Shown here: positions 6,488 through 12,553 of the stretch, one piece after another
Layout of the letters: each line of letters begins with the position of its first letter
How positions within the stretch are numbered: the first letter of the stretch is position 1
Assembly (NCBI GenBank): GCA_047614245.1
Contig: JBLHIC010000067.1
Location: forward strand, 1 to 14,100
Length of the DNA: 14,100 bases
Direction: 5' to 3'
From: Ulvibacter sp047614245
GTDB lineage: Bacteria; Bacteroidota; Bacteroidia; Flavobacteriales; Flavobacteriaceae
Notes under the pieces: generated by a model
What the model saw: the letters and a program-made list of their open reading frames with translations, nothing else
Told to the model about the DNA's origin: nothing
The model's database searches: none
Made by a program: the position numbers and the translations under genes

Positions 6488-7024
6488 TTGGAAAAATGGG
6501 TAGGAACCTACGGATTTGATGATGAGGTCTTACGTTTTATTACGATGAAGGACGGAAACTTATACAGTCAGCGGGAGGGGAGTGAGGCTTTTAAACTTAT
6601 AGCTTCCGGGGAATCAACTTTTAGTTTTCAGGATACTACGAATACGTATGTTTTTTCTGAAGAAGACGGCAAGAAAACTACATTGTTTAAAGATCGTGTT
6701 GCAGCATCTAAAGGTGTAGAAAGTGCTAAAAAACGAAATTCTGAAAAAGCCTCGGTCACACTAGATGCTGCAATCTTAGAGCAATATATAGGAAGTTATG
6801 AGTTACAGCCTGGATTTGTAATCGAAGTAAGTACGAAGGGGGCTCAAATTTTCGCTGTAGCCACGGGCCAACCAAAATTTGAAATGTTTGCTGAAAAGAT
6901 AGATCGATTCTTTTTGAAAGTTATTGCGGCATCAATCGATTTCAATAAAGATGAAAACGGGGACATTGAGAGCCTAACTTTACATCAGGGTGGACAGGAT
7001 ATGGTTGGCAAGAAAATCAAATAA
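6488..7024 (+). CDS. DUF3471 domain protein, probably N-terminally truncated
   Basis: 178 residues from a TTG at 6488; an in-frame TAA at 6467-6469 blocks upstream extension. The second half (about 95-178) is a clear DUF3471 domain: LEQYIGSYELQPGF, FAVATGQPKFEMFAEKIDRFFLK, FNKDENGDIESLTLHQGGQD and a KKIK end. The first half (1-60, EKWVGTYGF, DGNLYSQ) looks like a second, more diverged copy. DUF3471 usually forms the C-terminal part of serine hydrolases of the beta-lactamase class or of secreted proteins; no catalytic domain is present here. No signal peptide is attached, although a signal-like frame lies just upstream, separated by an 82-bp segment bounded by direct repeats. It may thus be a remnant. 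A strong terminator follows at 7062-7102. Confidence 0.7.
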   Translation: MEKWVGTYGFDDEVLRFITMKDGNLYSQREGSEAFKLIASGESTFSFQDTTNTYVFSEEDGKKTTLFKDRVAASKGVESAKKRNSEKASVTLDAAILEQYIGSYELQPGFVIEVSTKGAQIFAVATGQPKFEMFAEKIDRFFLKVIAASIDFNKDENGDIESLTLHQGGQDMVGKKIK

Positions 7025-7061
7025 ATATATCCGATCCTAATAGAGCAAGAGGTTCATTTTT

Positions 7062-7102
7062 AAGCTCTAAACTATATAATGTATATGGTTTAGAGCTTTT
7101 TT
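7062..7102 (+). terminator. Rho-independent terminator after the DUF3471 gene
   Basis: AAGCTCTAAAC (7062-7072) pairs with GTTTAGAGCTT (7088-7098); the inner bases 7074-7078 and 7082-7086 continue the pairing to a tight loop, and a run of six T ends at 7102. It separates the DUF3471 gene from the transporter gene, which therefore needs its own promoter. Confidence 0.85.
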
Positions 7103-7140
7103 AGTTGATGTTTTTCGTAGATTTGTGCAAGCTATTATTG

Positions 7141-7163
7141 TACTAGTAATAGAGTTACTAGTA
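7141..7163. promoter_or_regulatory. 9-bp perfect dyad upstream of the VIT1-family gene
   Basis: TACTAGTAA (7141-7149) and TTACTAGTA (7155-7163) are exact inverted copies five bases apart, ending 22 bases before the ATG at 7186. A weak -7 box, TATTATTG (7133-7140), directly precedes it, so a bound dimer would block transcription start. Metal-responsive repression would suit the gene but is inference. Confidence 0.5.
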
Positions 7164-7185
7164 TCATTTGACCAAATTAAATGGT

Positions 7186-7875
7186 ATGAAAGAAGAGAAA
7201 CATTACATCAACCGAAGTGGGTGGCTACGAGCTTCAATTCTTGGGGCCAATGACGGGATTTTATCCACTGCGAGTATCGTTATAGGTGTGGCGGCGGCTA
7301 CGAATACCAGAGAGTCGATTGTCTTAGCAGGGATTGCCGGACTTACTGCTGGCGCTCTTTCAATGGCAGCCGGTGAGTATGTTTCCGTTAGTTCTCAAAC
7401 AGATTTAGAAAAATCGGACCTTGAGAGAGAAAGAATTGAATTAAGAGATTTTCCGGAGGAAGAACTAATAGAACTTGCTGAAATTTATGAAGAACGAGGC
7501 CTCGAAAAAGATCTTGCCCTAAAGGTCGCCGAACAATTAACCTCACGCGATGCTTTAGAAGCACATGCGAGGGATGAACTAGGAATTAATGAAATGACTC
7601 AGGCCAAGCCATTGCAAGCAGCTATGGCTTCAGGTGCTGCTTTCATTTTTGGGGGACTATTTCCGGTAATAGCGGCATTATTTGTTCCTTTAAATCAAAT
7701 GATCCTCTTACAATATCTATTAGCAATAGTGTTTTTAATGGTATTAGGTACTTTTGCAGCAAAAGCAGGCGGTTCTAGTATAAAAAGGGCTATTATGCGA
7801 ATTACCTTTTGGGGAACGATAGCGATGGGGATTACCGCCTATATCGGACATCTATTCGGTGTGAATATTGGCTAG
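7186..7875 (+). CDS. VIT1/CCC1-family iron/manganese transporter
   Basis: 229 residues from the ATG at 7186; an in-frame TTG at 7168 would add six residues (MTKLNG) but lies close to the dyad, and the ATG fits the usual family start. Five membrane segments are visible at about 17-38, 44-66, 145-167, 171-193 and 202-225. TM1 has the family's GANDGILSTAS with Asp 23, TM2 ends in AAGEYVSVSSQ (Glu 64), and the Glu-rich cytoplasmic stretch 72-135 (EEELIELAEIYEERG) matches the metal-binding domain between TM2 and TM3 in plant VIT1. The family exchanges Fe(II)/Mn(II) for protons; in bacteria it is expected to export metal from the cytoplasm. It is transcribed alone, between a terminator and the next promoter region. 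Confidence 0.9.
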   Translation: MKEEKHYINRSGWLRASILGANDGILSTASIVIGVAAATNTRESIVLAGIAGLTAGALSMAAGEYVSVSSQTDLEKSDLERERIELRDFPEEELIELAEIYEERGLEKDLALKVAEQLTSRDALEAHARDELGINEMTQAKPLQAAMASGAAFIFGGLFPVIAALFVPLNQMILLQYLLAIVFLMVLGTFAAKAGGSSIKRAIMRITFWGTIAMGITAYIGHLFGVNIG

Positions 7876-7904
7876 ACGAGGGCTTCTTTCAAATTGACTT
7901 GTAT

Positions 7905-7965
7905 TAATTCATTGAATTAGTTATAAGTATGTAGAATTTTTAACCGGCTTAGAATAATTTATTCT
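7905..7965. promoter_or_regulatory. Two 15-bp odd palindromes upstream of the dehydrogenase operon
   Basis: TAATTCA-T-TGAATTA (7905-7919) and AGAATAA-T-TTATTCT (7951-7965) are each exact 7-bp arms around one central T. They lie between the transporter stop and the Crp/Fnr-like dyad. They may be protein sites or RNA hairpins ending the upstream transcript; neither has a T-tract. Confidence 0.4.
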
Positions 7966-7981
7966 CTACTTTTATAAAACA

Positions 7982-7999
7982 TTGTAACTATTGTTACAA
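7982..7999. promoter_or_regulatory. Crp/Fnr-type dyad before the sulfite dehydrogenase operon
   Basis: TTGTAAC (7982-7988) and GTTACAA (7993-7999) are exact inverted copies four bases apart, the geometry of Fnr/DNR-class sites (TTGAT-N4-ATCAA). The centre lies about 51 bases upstream of the transcription start inferred from the -7 box at 8029-8036. A matching weaker dyad is at 11689-11702. Regulator identity is inference. Confidence 0.5.
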
Positions 8000-8028
8000 A
8001 GTCGTTCTTCAGAAAATTATATTTTTGA

Positions 8029-8036
8029 TATCTTTA
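8029..8036 (+). promoter_or_regulatory. Candidate -7 box for the sulfite dehydrogenase operon
   Basis: TATCTTTA agrees with TAnnTTTG except for the last base and lies 22 bases before the ATG. The -33 region has no exact TTG, as might be expected for an activator-dependent promoter. Confidence 0.4.
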
Positions 8037-8057
8037 ATTGCGCACTTTATTCAATAA

Positions 8058-9278
8058 ATGAAAAGACGAAACTTTGTTAAGAAGGCTGCTCTAGCATCTA
8101 TGATTTCATTTTTAGGTATTGATATTGTTTTTGGGACTTCGATGCCAGAAGGATATCAGCCACTGGTCTTACAAGATCCAGATCCATTTAAATTATTCAA
8201 TTTGGACAAAAGGATGGTCGTTCTAAACGATAAACCGTGGAATATCGAGGCCAAAGCACATTTGCTAGATGATAAAATTACTCCCAATAAGTATATGTTC
8301 ATTAGGAATAATGGACTTATGCCAGAACATATAGATGTAAATAAATGGTCCCTGACAATTGACGGGGAATCCGTTAAGCAAATAAAATCATATTCAATTC
8401 CTGAACTAAAATCGAAATTTAAAGAGCATACGTATCAATTAACATTGGAATGTGGTGGTAATGGACGGAGTGAATTTGACCCGCCCGCTAAAGGAAATCA
8501 ATGGACTATTGGCGCAGTTTCCTGTGCAACCTGGACGGGAGTAAGACTGAAAGATGTCTTAGAGGACGTGGGTCTTAAAGCAGATGCGGTATACATAGGG
8601 TATCATGCTGCCGATGTTCATCTTAGCCTTGACCCCAAGAAGGAGTCTATTTCACGTGGAGCACCTATGATCAAAGCCTTACAAGATGAAACACTTATCG
8701 CTTATAAAATGAATGGAGCCGATATTCCGTTGACGCATGGGTATCCACTGCGTTTGGTAGCTGGGGGCTGGCCAGCTTCGGTCTCGGGGAAATGGATTGA
8801 TCGAATTAGTGTTCGAAATATTGTCCACGATGGTGCTAAAATGACTGGAACGTCTTACCGAGTGCCTTGTAATCCTGTGGCACCTGGCGAAAAAGTGAAA
8901 GACGAGGATATGTGCATTATCGAATCGATGCCAGTAAAATCATTGATTACATATCCAAAAACAGGCGCGGAAATAAAACAAGGAAAAAATCTGAAAATTA
9001 GAGGCCATGCTTGGGCAGGCGAGTTAGAAATTTCAAAAATGGAATATTCTATCGATTTTGGATCTATCTGGAGTTCGTGTACTGTCGAAATACCCGCCAA
9101 TCGTTTGGCATGGCAACATTTTTCGGCGTCTATTGAGTTTTCAAAGAAAGGGTATTATGAAGTTTGGGCTCGCGCTACGGACACACAAGGGGGTAGTCAA
9201 CCGATGCTTTTACCGGGATGGAATCCAAAAGGGTATCTAAATAACGCCTGTCACAGAATCGCTATTAAGGTTGTTTAG
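8058..9278 (+). CDS. Molybdopterin-dependent sulfite oxidase/dehydrogenase family protein
   Basis: 406 residues. The N-terminus KRRNFVKKAALAS carries the twin-arginine motif (R3 R4 x F x K) expected for a cofactor-loaded periplasmic enzyme. The molybdenum domain spans about 70-260: FIRNNG (R83), LTLECGGNGR with the Mo-coordinating Cys at C132, WTGVRLKDVL, and HGYPLRLVAGGWPASVSGKWIDRI. The C-terminal dimerisation domain (about 290-406) begins at PVKSLITYPKTG. It should oxidise sulfite, or a related small substrate, to sulfate and pass electrons to cytochrome c; the gene directly downstream (2-base gap) encodes such a cytochrome. The active-site loop sequence GGWPASVSGKW differs from the commonest sulfite oxidase form, so the substrate is not certain. 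Expression probably depends on the dyad at 7982-7999. Confidence 0.88.
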   Translation: MKRRNFVKKAALASMISFLGIDIVFGTSMPEGYQPLVLQDPDPFKLFNLDKRMVVLNDKPWNIEAKAHLLDDKITPNKYMFIRNNGLMPEHIDVNKWSLTIDGESVKQIKSYSIPELKSKFKEHTYQLTLECGGNGRSEFDPPAKGNQWTIGAVSCATWTGVRLKDVLEDVGLKADAVYIGYHAADVHLSLDPKKESISRGAPMIKALQDETLIAYKMNGADIPLTHGYPLRLVAGGWPASVSGKWIDRISVRNIVHDGAKMTGTSYRVPCNPVAPGEKVKDEDMCIIESMPVKSLITYPKTGAEIKQGKNLKIRGHAWAGELEISKMEYSIDFGSIWSSCTVEIPANRLAWQHFSASIEFSKKGYYEVWARATDTQGGSQPMLLPGWNPKGYLNNACHRIAIKVV

Positions 9279-9280
9279 TA

Positions 9281-9760
9281 ATGGAAGAACACCTTAAATT
9301 TAAAGAACAGGTTAAAAGCATTTATCGAGTCTTGGCAACTTTGCTCTTGATTACTAGCGTCATCACAATTACAATTATATACCTAATGGCCGATCCAACA
9401 TTGTCATTCTTCAAAAAATCATCTCCTGGAGCTGAATATGTGATCACACCTCTTTATGGAGATGAAGATAAAATTGAGAATGGTATTCATATTCGTACTG
9501 GCTTGATAGAGGCTGAAGGTTTAATGGAAGTTGTTTACAACTGTACCAACTGTCATTCTTCCAAACTGGTGATTCAAAATAGAATGAATAAAGAACGTTG
9601 GATTGCTACAATACGTTGGATGCAAGAAACCCAAAATCTAGCAGATCTTGGATTAAACGAAGAAATAATAGTCAGTTATTTAGTAACGAATTATCCTCCC
9701 GTTAAAAAAGGAAGAAGAGAAATGCTATCGGGAATTGAATGGTATCATCTTGATGATTAA
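9281..9760 (+). CDS. Membrane-anchored monohaem cytochrome c, likely electron acceptor of the dehydrogenase
   Basis: 159 residues. One transmembrane anchor at about 16-36 (VLATLLLITSVITITIIYLM) with a Lys/Glu-rich cytoplasmic start places the rest in the periplasm. The single haem site is C88-T-N-C91-H92; M114 in RWMQETQNLADL is the probable second axial ligand, a spacing usual for sulfite dehydrogenase cytochrome subunits (SorB/SoxD-like). The start lies 2 bases after the dehydrogenase stop, so both are surely co-transcribed and probably form a complex delivering electrons to a terminal oxidase. There is no sign of a second haem site. The family was assigned from the motif, size and neighbour. 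Confidence 0.85.
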   Translation: MEEHLKFKEQVKSIYRVLATLLLITSVITITIIYLMADPTLSFFKKSSPGAEYVITPLYGDEDKIENGIHIRTGLIEAEGLMEVVYNCTNCHSSKLVIQNRMNKERWIATIRWMQETQNLADLGLNEEIIVSYLVTNYPPVKKGRREMLSGIEWYHLDD

Positions 9761-9789
9761 ATTTTGATAGAAATTTTGATAGAAATTTT
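9761..9789. repeat. 12-bp tandem repeat between cytochrome and hydroxylase genes
   Basis: ATTTTGATAGAA occurs twice back to back (9761-9772, 9773-9784) followed by a partial copy ATTTT. It fills the start of the 47-base gap before the GTG at 9808. It is probably replication slippage. Confidence 0.75.
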
Positions 9790-9807
9790 AACAGTAAATA
9801 AATAGTT

Positions 9808-10683
9808 GTGGAAAAGTACATACAAGCATTTGTAGATTCATTTTTAGGAACTTTGAATTGGACTTGGGATTCAATAATATTACAGGTTCCCTGGTATACC
9901 AATTATTTTTGGGGACTTATAGCAATATCATTGATGACTTGGGCATTAGAGATAATTTTTCCATGGCGAAAAGAGCAATCGATAATAAGAAAAGACTTTT
10001 GGTTAGACGGATTTTATATGTTTTTCAATTTCTTTTTATTCTCTATAGTTATTAGTGGTTTTTATAAATTATTGGAAGTGTTTTTTACTGACTTTGGAAT
10101 TACAGCTAAAACCTTATCTATTATTGATATTTCAAGCCTTCCCAATTTGGTGCAACTTCTTGTCTTTTTTATACTGTTAGATTTTGTACAATGGTCCACT
10201 CATGTCCTACTGCACAAATATCCTATACTATGGAGGTTTCATAAAGTACATCATTCAGTAAAAGAAATGGGATTTGCGGCGCATCTTCGCTATCACTGGA
10301 TGGAAAACATCTTTTACAAGCCGCTAAAAGTATTTGCTGTTATGTTATTAGGTGGATTCGAACCAGAACAGGCCTATATTGTGCATTTTATTGCGATTAC
10401 TATAGGACATATAAATCATGCTAATGTCAAAATAACTTGGGGGCCCTTTAAGTATATATTCAACAATCCCGTGATGCATTTATATCATCACAGCTATGTG
10501 CTTCCGGAAGGTAAATATGGAGTGAATTTTGGTATTAGCTTGAGTCTTTGGGACTATATTTTTAAAACCAATTATATCCCTGAGGAGAGCGGAACAATAG
10601 AACTGGGATTTCCTGGAGATGAGAACTTTCCTTCAGATTTTATTAATCAAGAAATATATGGTTTTGTGAAACCGAAGAAATAG
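9808..10683 (+). CDS. Fatty acid hydroxylase/sterol desaturase superfamily membrane protein
   Basis: 291 residues from a GTG start. The di-iron histidine pattern of the superfamily is complete: H132-x3-H136, H145-x2-H148-H149 (FHKVHHS), H201-x2-H204 (HINHAN) and H224-x2-H227-H228 (MHLYHHSY). Hydrophobic segments at about 33-52, 66-90, 113-130 and 175-200 make it an integral membrane enzyme. Members use O2 and an electron donor to hydroxylate or desaturate lipids or sterols; the substrate here is unknown. It follows the cytochrome gene by 47 bases on the same strand with no terminator, so it probably belongs to the dehydrogenase operon. That linkage raises the possibility that it accepts electrons from the same chain, or acts on a sulfur-containing lipid, but this is only inference. 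Confidence 0.87.
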   Translation: MEKYIQAFVDSFLGTLNWTWDSIILQVPWYTNYFWGLIAISLMTWALEIIFPWRKEQSIIRKDFWLDGFYMFFNFFLFSIVISGFYKLLEVFFTDFGITAKTLSIIDISSLPNLVQLLVFFILLDFVQWSTHVLLHKYPILWRFHKVHHSVKEMGFAAHLRYHWMENIFYKPLKVFAVMLLGGFEPEQAYIVHFIAITIGHINHANVKITWGPFKYIFNNPVMHLYHHSYVLPEGKYGVNFGISLSLWDYIFKTNYIPEESGTIELGFPGDENFPSDFINQEIYGFVKPKK

Positions 10684-10700
10684 AAGGTGAAATTGTTATT

Positions 10701-10840
10701 ATACCAATTAGCGAGTGAAACGAGCTTTAAATAATATGATTAAACATCTATAAATATAAGAATGCTAATCTAATAGCGTAGTTGAAGTATAAGTGCAATA
10801 GAAACGAATTATTAAGCTTATTTTATTTGTTAATTGGTAT
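10701..10840. mobile_element. 140-bp foldback (MITE-like) element
   Basis: Terminal inverted repeats begin with ATACCAATTA (10701-10710) and end with TAATTGGTAT (10831-10840). The match continues inward: AGCTT at 10723-10727 mirrors AAGCT at 10814-10818 at the same distance, and all six mismatches in the intervening 12 positions are transitions, which mostly become G-U pairs in RNA. TATT flanks both ends (10697-10700, 10841-10844) as a possible 4-bp target duplication, though the region is AT-rich. There is no ORF inside. It could be a non-autonomous transposon or a structured RNA. Confidence 0.55.
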
Positions 10841-10909
10841 TATTATTCGAAGCAATTTAATCCAATAAACTAGCCTTGTTATTGTTATATATTTTATTGG
10901 TACCTAGCG

Positions 10910-10942
10910 CTTGCTTTGAAGAAATACTTTATCCAAAGCAAG
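10910..10942. terminator. Hairpin between convergent genes
   Basis: CTTGCTTTG (10910-10918) pairs with CAAAGCAAG (10934-10942) around 15 bases, just beyond the stop of the minus-strand membrane protein gene. There is no T-tract on either strand, so termination is plausible from position but not proven. Confidence 0.45.
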
Positions 10943-10950
10943 AATAAAAG

Positions 10951-11634
10951 CTACGAGGATTTAGTTTCAGGAAGGTTAATACCTTTCAGTAATATAACTA
11001 CTCCCATCACGGCTAGCCAAATCGCTTTTATATGAAATATGGGTTTATATACTTCATAATATTCCGGTATTGCTAAAATAACTCCCATTGCAGTTAGCCC
11101 TAGTAGAACTGTGAACCAGCCTAGCCATCGATCTACAATGTTCCATTTTATAAAACCAGCTCCCAATAAAACCAATCCTACCCCTGAAAATATTCGTCCA
11201 AAACGTAGAAAACAGGTAACATATTGATTCGTAAAGAGCGTTCCTGCCATGAACTCTTGAATTTCAGCCGTTGATTTTCCCGCTGTTTGTCCTATTCCCC
11301 ATGCTCCGAAATTGTAATAAAATGCTGAAGCAATAGCCAAGGTAAAAGTTCCCGCGATAATCATTCCTGCACCTGGCAATGTTAGGATACGGTGGGGGCT
11401 TTTCGCTGTAATTGCTGAAAGCGCGAAGATTGCAATCCCCATGGTAACCCAACCGAAAATATGAATTCTAAACATCCAAATCCAATACCACATGTTTTTA
11501 TTAATTGCAGGAAAGTCTGAAGCAGCTAGATACTCTCCTATATGATGAGGGGACAGAAACCATCCTCCCCATAATAACAAAGCAGCCGCAATGAAAGACC
11601 AAGCCGTAAACTTAGTCTCGAAATCTTTTTTCAT
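10951..11634 (-). CDS. Six-helix integral membrane protein of unknown function
   Basis: 227 residues, start ATG at 11634. Hydrophobic helices are visible at about 9-27, 50-75, 86-108, 138-161, 168-188 and 199-217, rich in Trp and Gly. Several His residues sit at helix borders (H30, H31, H58, H81, H201) and could bind haem or metal, but no named family motif is recognised. There is no signal peptide apart from the first helix; the C-terminus is short and polar. It is transcribed alone, divergent from trmL. A dyad similar to the one before the sulfite dehydrogenase lies 55 bases upstream of its start, suggesting shared control (inference). The length and helix number resemble small membrane proteins linked to respiration, but I do not assign a function. 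Confidence 0.75.
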   Translation of the reverse strand: MKKDFETKFTAWSFIAAALLLWGGWFLSPHHIGEYLAASDFPAINKNMWYWIWMFRIHIFGWVTMGIAIFALSAITAKSPHRILTLPGAGMIIAGTFTLAIASAFYYNFGAWGIGQTAGKSTAEIQEFMAGTLFTNQYVTCFLRFGRIFSGVGLVLLGAGFIKWNIVDRWLGWFTVLLGLTAMGVILAIPEYYEVYKPIFHIKAIWLAVMGVVILLKGINLPETKSS

Positions 11635-11688
11635 CTTTTCTGAAATCTTTAATTAATACGAATATAAATATTGTCAAGAACTTTTTAA

Positions 11689-11702
11689 GTAACACAAGTT
11701 AC
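11689..11702. promoter_or_regulatory. Second Crp/Fnr-type dyad, before the membrane protein gene
   Basis: GTAAC (11689-11693) and GTTAC (11698-11702) are inverted with a four-base spacer, followed by AA, so the right half GTTACAA is identical to that at 7993-7999 while the left half differs in two outer bases. It sits 55 bases upstream of the ATG of the minus-strand gene. Confidence 0.4.
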
Positions 11703-11706
11703 AAAA

Positions 11707-11777
11707 GTGAAAAGTGAAAAGGATCAATAAACAATAAGTAATGATCAATAAATAATGACCCAGAATCAATAAAAAGT
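11707..11777. repeat. Heptamer array (GTGAAAA units followed by RANNAAT units)
   Basis: Two exact GTGAAAA units (11707-11720) are followed by about seven 7-base units of the type GATCAAT, AAACAAT, AAGTAAT (11722-11770), interrupted by one GACCCAG, then AAAAAGT. The array fills the space between the divergent membrane protein and trmL genes and reaches the trmL promoter box. Confidence 0.65.
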
Positions 11778-11784
11778 AATTCCA

Positions 11785-11792
11785 TATCTTCG
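11785..11792 (+). promoter_or_regulatory. Candidate -7 box for trmL
   Basis: TATCTTCG differs from TAnnTTTG at one position and lies 16 bases before the ATG. No TTG is present at the expected -33 distance, where the heptamer array is located. Confidence 0.4.
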
Positions 11793-11808
11793 CTCCTTAA
11801 TAACAATT

Positions 11809-12261
11809 ATGCCCTTGAATATTGTCCTTATTGAACCGGAAATTCCTATGAATACAGGAAATATTGGAAGACTTAGTTTGGCAACCGGAAGCAAACTACA
11901 TTTAGTAAAACCGTTCGGATTTGAACTTAGTGATAAGCGTGTTAAACGGGCAGGTCTGGATTACTGGCAGCACTTGGACCTGAAGATCTACGAAAGCGTG
12001 AGTGAGTTCTTCGAGATTCATGGTGACAAGTCTCTTGTTTTGTTTTCGAGTCACGGAACAAAAGATTATTGGGACATTGATTATGTAGAAGATTTGTTTT
12101 TAATTTTTGGTAAGGAATCAGTTGGCCTTTCTGAAACTATTACCAAAGCGCATTTTAATAAGCTGTACAAAATACCACTTCATAGTCCACATATAAGAAG
12201 TATCAACTTAGCAAACGCAGTGAGCGTTGCTGTGTATGAAGGTCTGCGTCAACTTCGCTGA
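11809..12261 (+). CDS. trmL: tRNA (cytidine(34)-2'-O)-methyltransferase TrmL (SPOUT)
   Basis: 150 residues, close to the usual size of minimal SPOUT methyltransferases (YibK/TrmL). All three SPOUT motifs are clear: LNIVLIEPEIPMNTGNIGR (3-21, tRNA/dimer region with Asn-Thr-Gly-Asn), IFGKESVGL (motif 2, about 98-106) and IRSINLANAVSVAVYEGLRQ (motif 3, trefoil-knot SAM site). The GFELSDKRVKRAGLDYW segment (37-53) is also diagnostic. It methylates the ribose of the wobble nucleotide 34 in tRNA-Leu isoacceptors using S-adenosylmethionine, stabilising codon-anticodon pairing in the cytoplasm. It is transcribed alone. Its TGA stop is followed after one base by a heptamer array. The name rests on strong motif agreement. 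Confidence 0.93.
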   Translation: MPLNIVLIEPEIPMNTGNIGRLSLATGSKLHLVKPFGFELSDKRVKRAGLDYWQHLDLKIYESVSEFFEIHGDKSLVLFSSHGTKDYWDIDYVEDLFLIFGKESVGLSETITKAHFNKLYKIPLHSPHIRSINLANAVSVAVYEGLRQLR

Positions 12262-12262
12262 T

Positions 12263-12440
12263 TTGTTTAATTGTTTATTCGTTCAATCGTAACAGAGTGT
12301 CAGCGTTTTCAAAACAAAATTTAATATCCAGAACCCATCAACCATCACCCAGAACCTAAAACCCTTTCCAGTTCAACCGTCAAATTATCCAATTACACTA
12401 AGGTCTATGTTACACGATTAAACAAATAAACGATTAGACA
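12263..12440. repeat. Heptamer-repeat element with inverted arms and a central ACCYANN module
   Basis: The left arm (12263-12293) reads as units TTGTTTA, ATTGTTT, ATTCGTT, CAATCGT. The right arm (12409-12440) is an imperfect inverted copy, sharing for example TCGT near the inner TAAC ends and GTTTATT-type words. Between them 12326-12367 is a six-unit module C (ATCCAGA, ACCCATC, AACCATC, ACCCAGA, ACCTAAA, ACCCTTT). The element covers most of the 292-base gap between trmL and the helicase gene; the remainder (12441-12521) shows only AT-rich sequence. Confidence 0.6.
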
Positions 12441-12521
12441 GTTTTTTACAATCTATAAGAATTACATTTAAACTATTATCAGTATAAACTCATAAACCAA
12501 ATAATCAGTTTTACTTTATAG

Positions 12522-12529
12522 TATCTTTG
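12522..12529 (+). promoter_or_regulatory. Bacteroidota -7 box for the DEAD-box helicase gene
   Basis: TATCTTTG is an exact match to TAnnTTTG, 24 bases before the ATG. Transcription should start near 12536. A -33 TTG is not evident; AGTTTT upstream may serve. Confidence 0.55.
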
Positions 12530-12553
12530 CCAAAACATTTGTAACACAAGCCT

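Noticed and set aside
7168..7185. TTG at 7168 as start of the transporter
   Set aside because: The ATG at 7186 gives the usual family N-terminus and leaves more room after the dyad; the six extra residues add nothing recognisable.
8855..9240. Alternative frames inside the sulfite dehydrogenase gene on both strands
   Set aside because: They overlap the conserved C-terminal domain of the dehydrogenase and have no signal of their own.
12538..12549. TTGTAACACAAG before the helicase gene as a third Crp/Fnr-like site
   Set aside because: Only the left half-site matches; no GTTACAA partner at the four-base spacing, so it is most likely chance.
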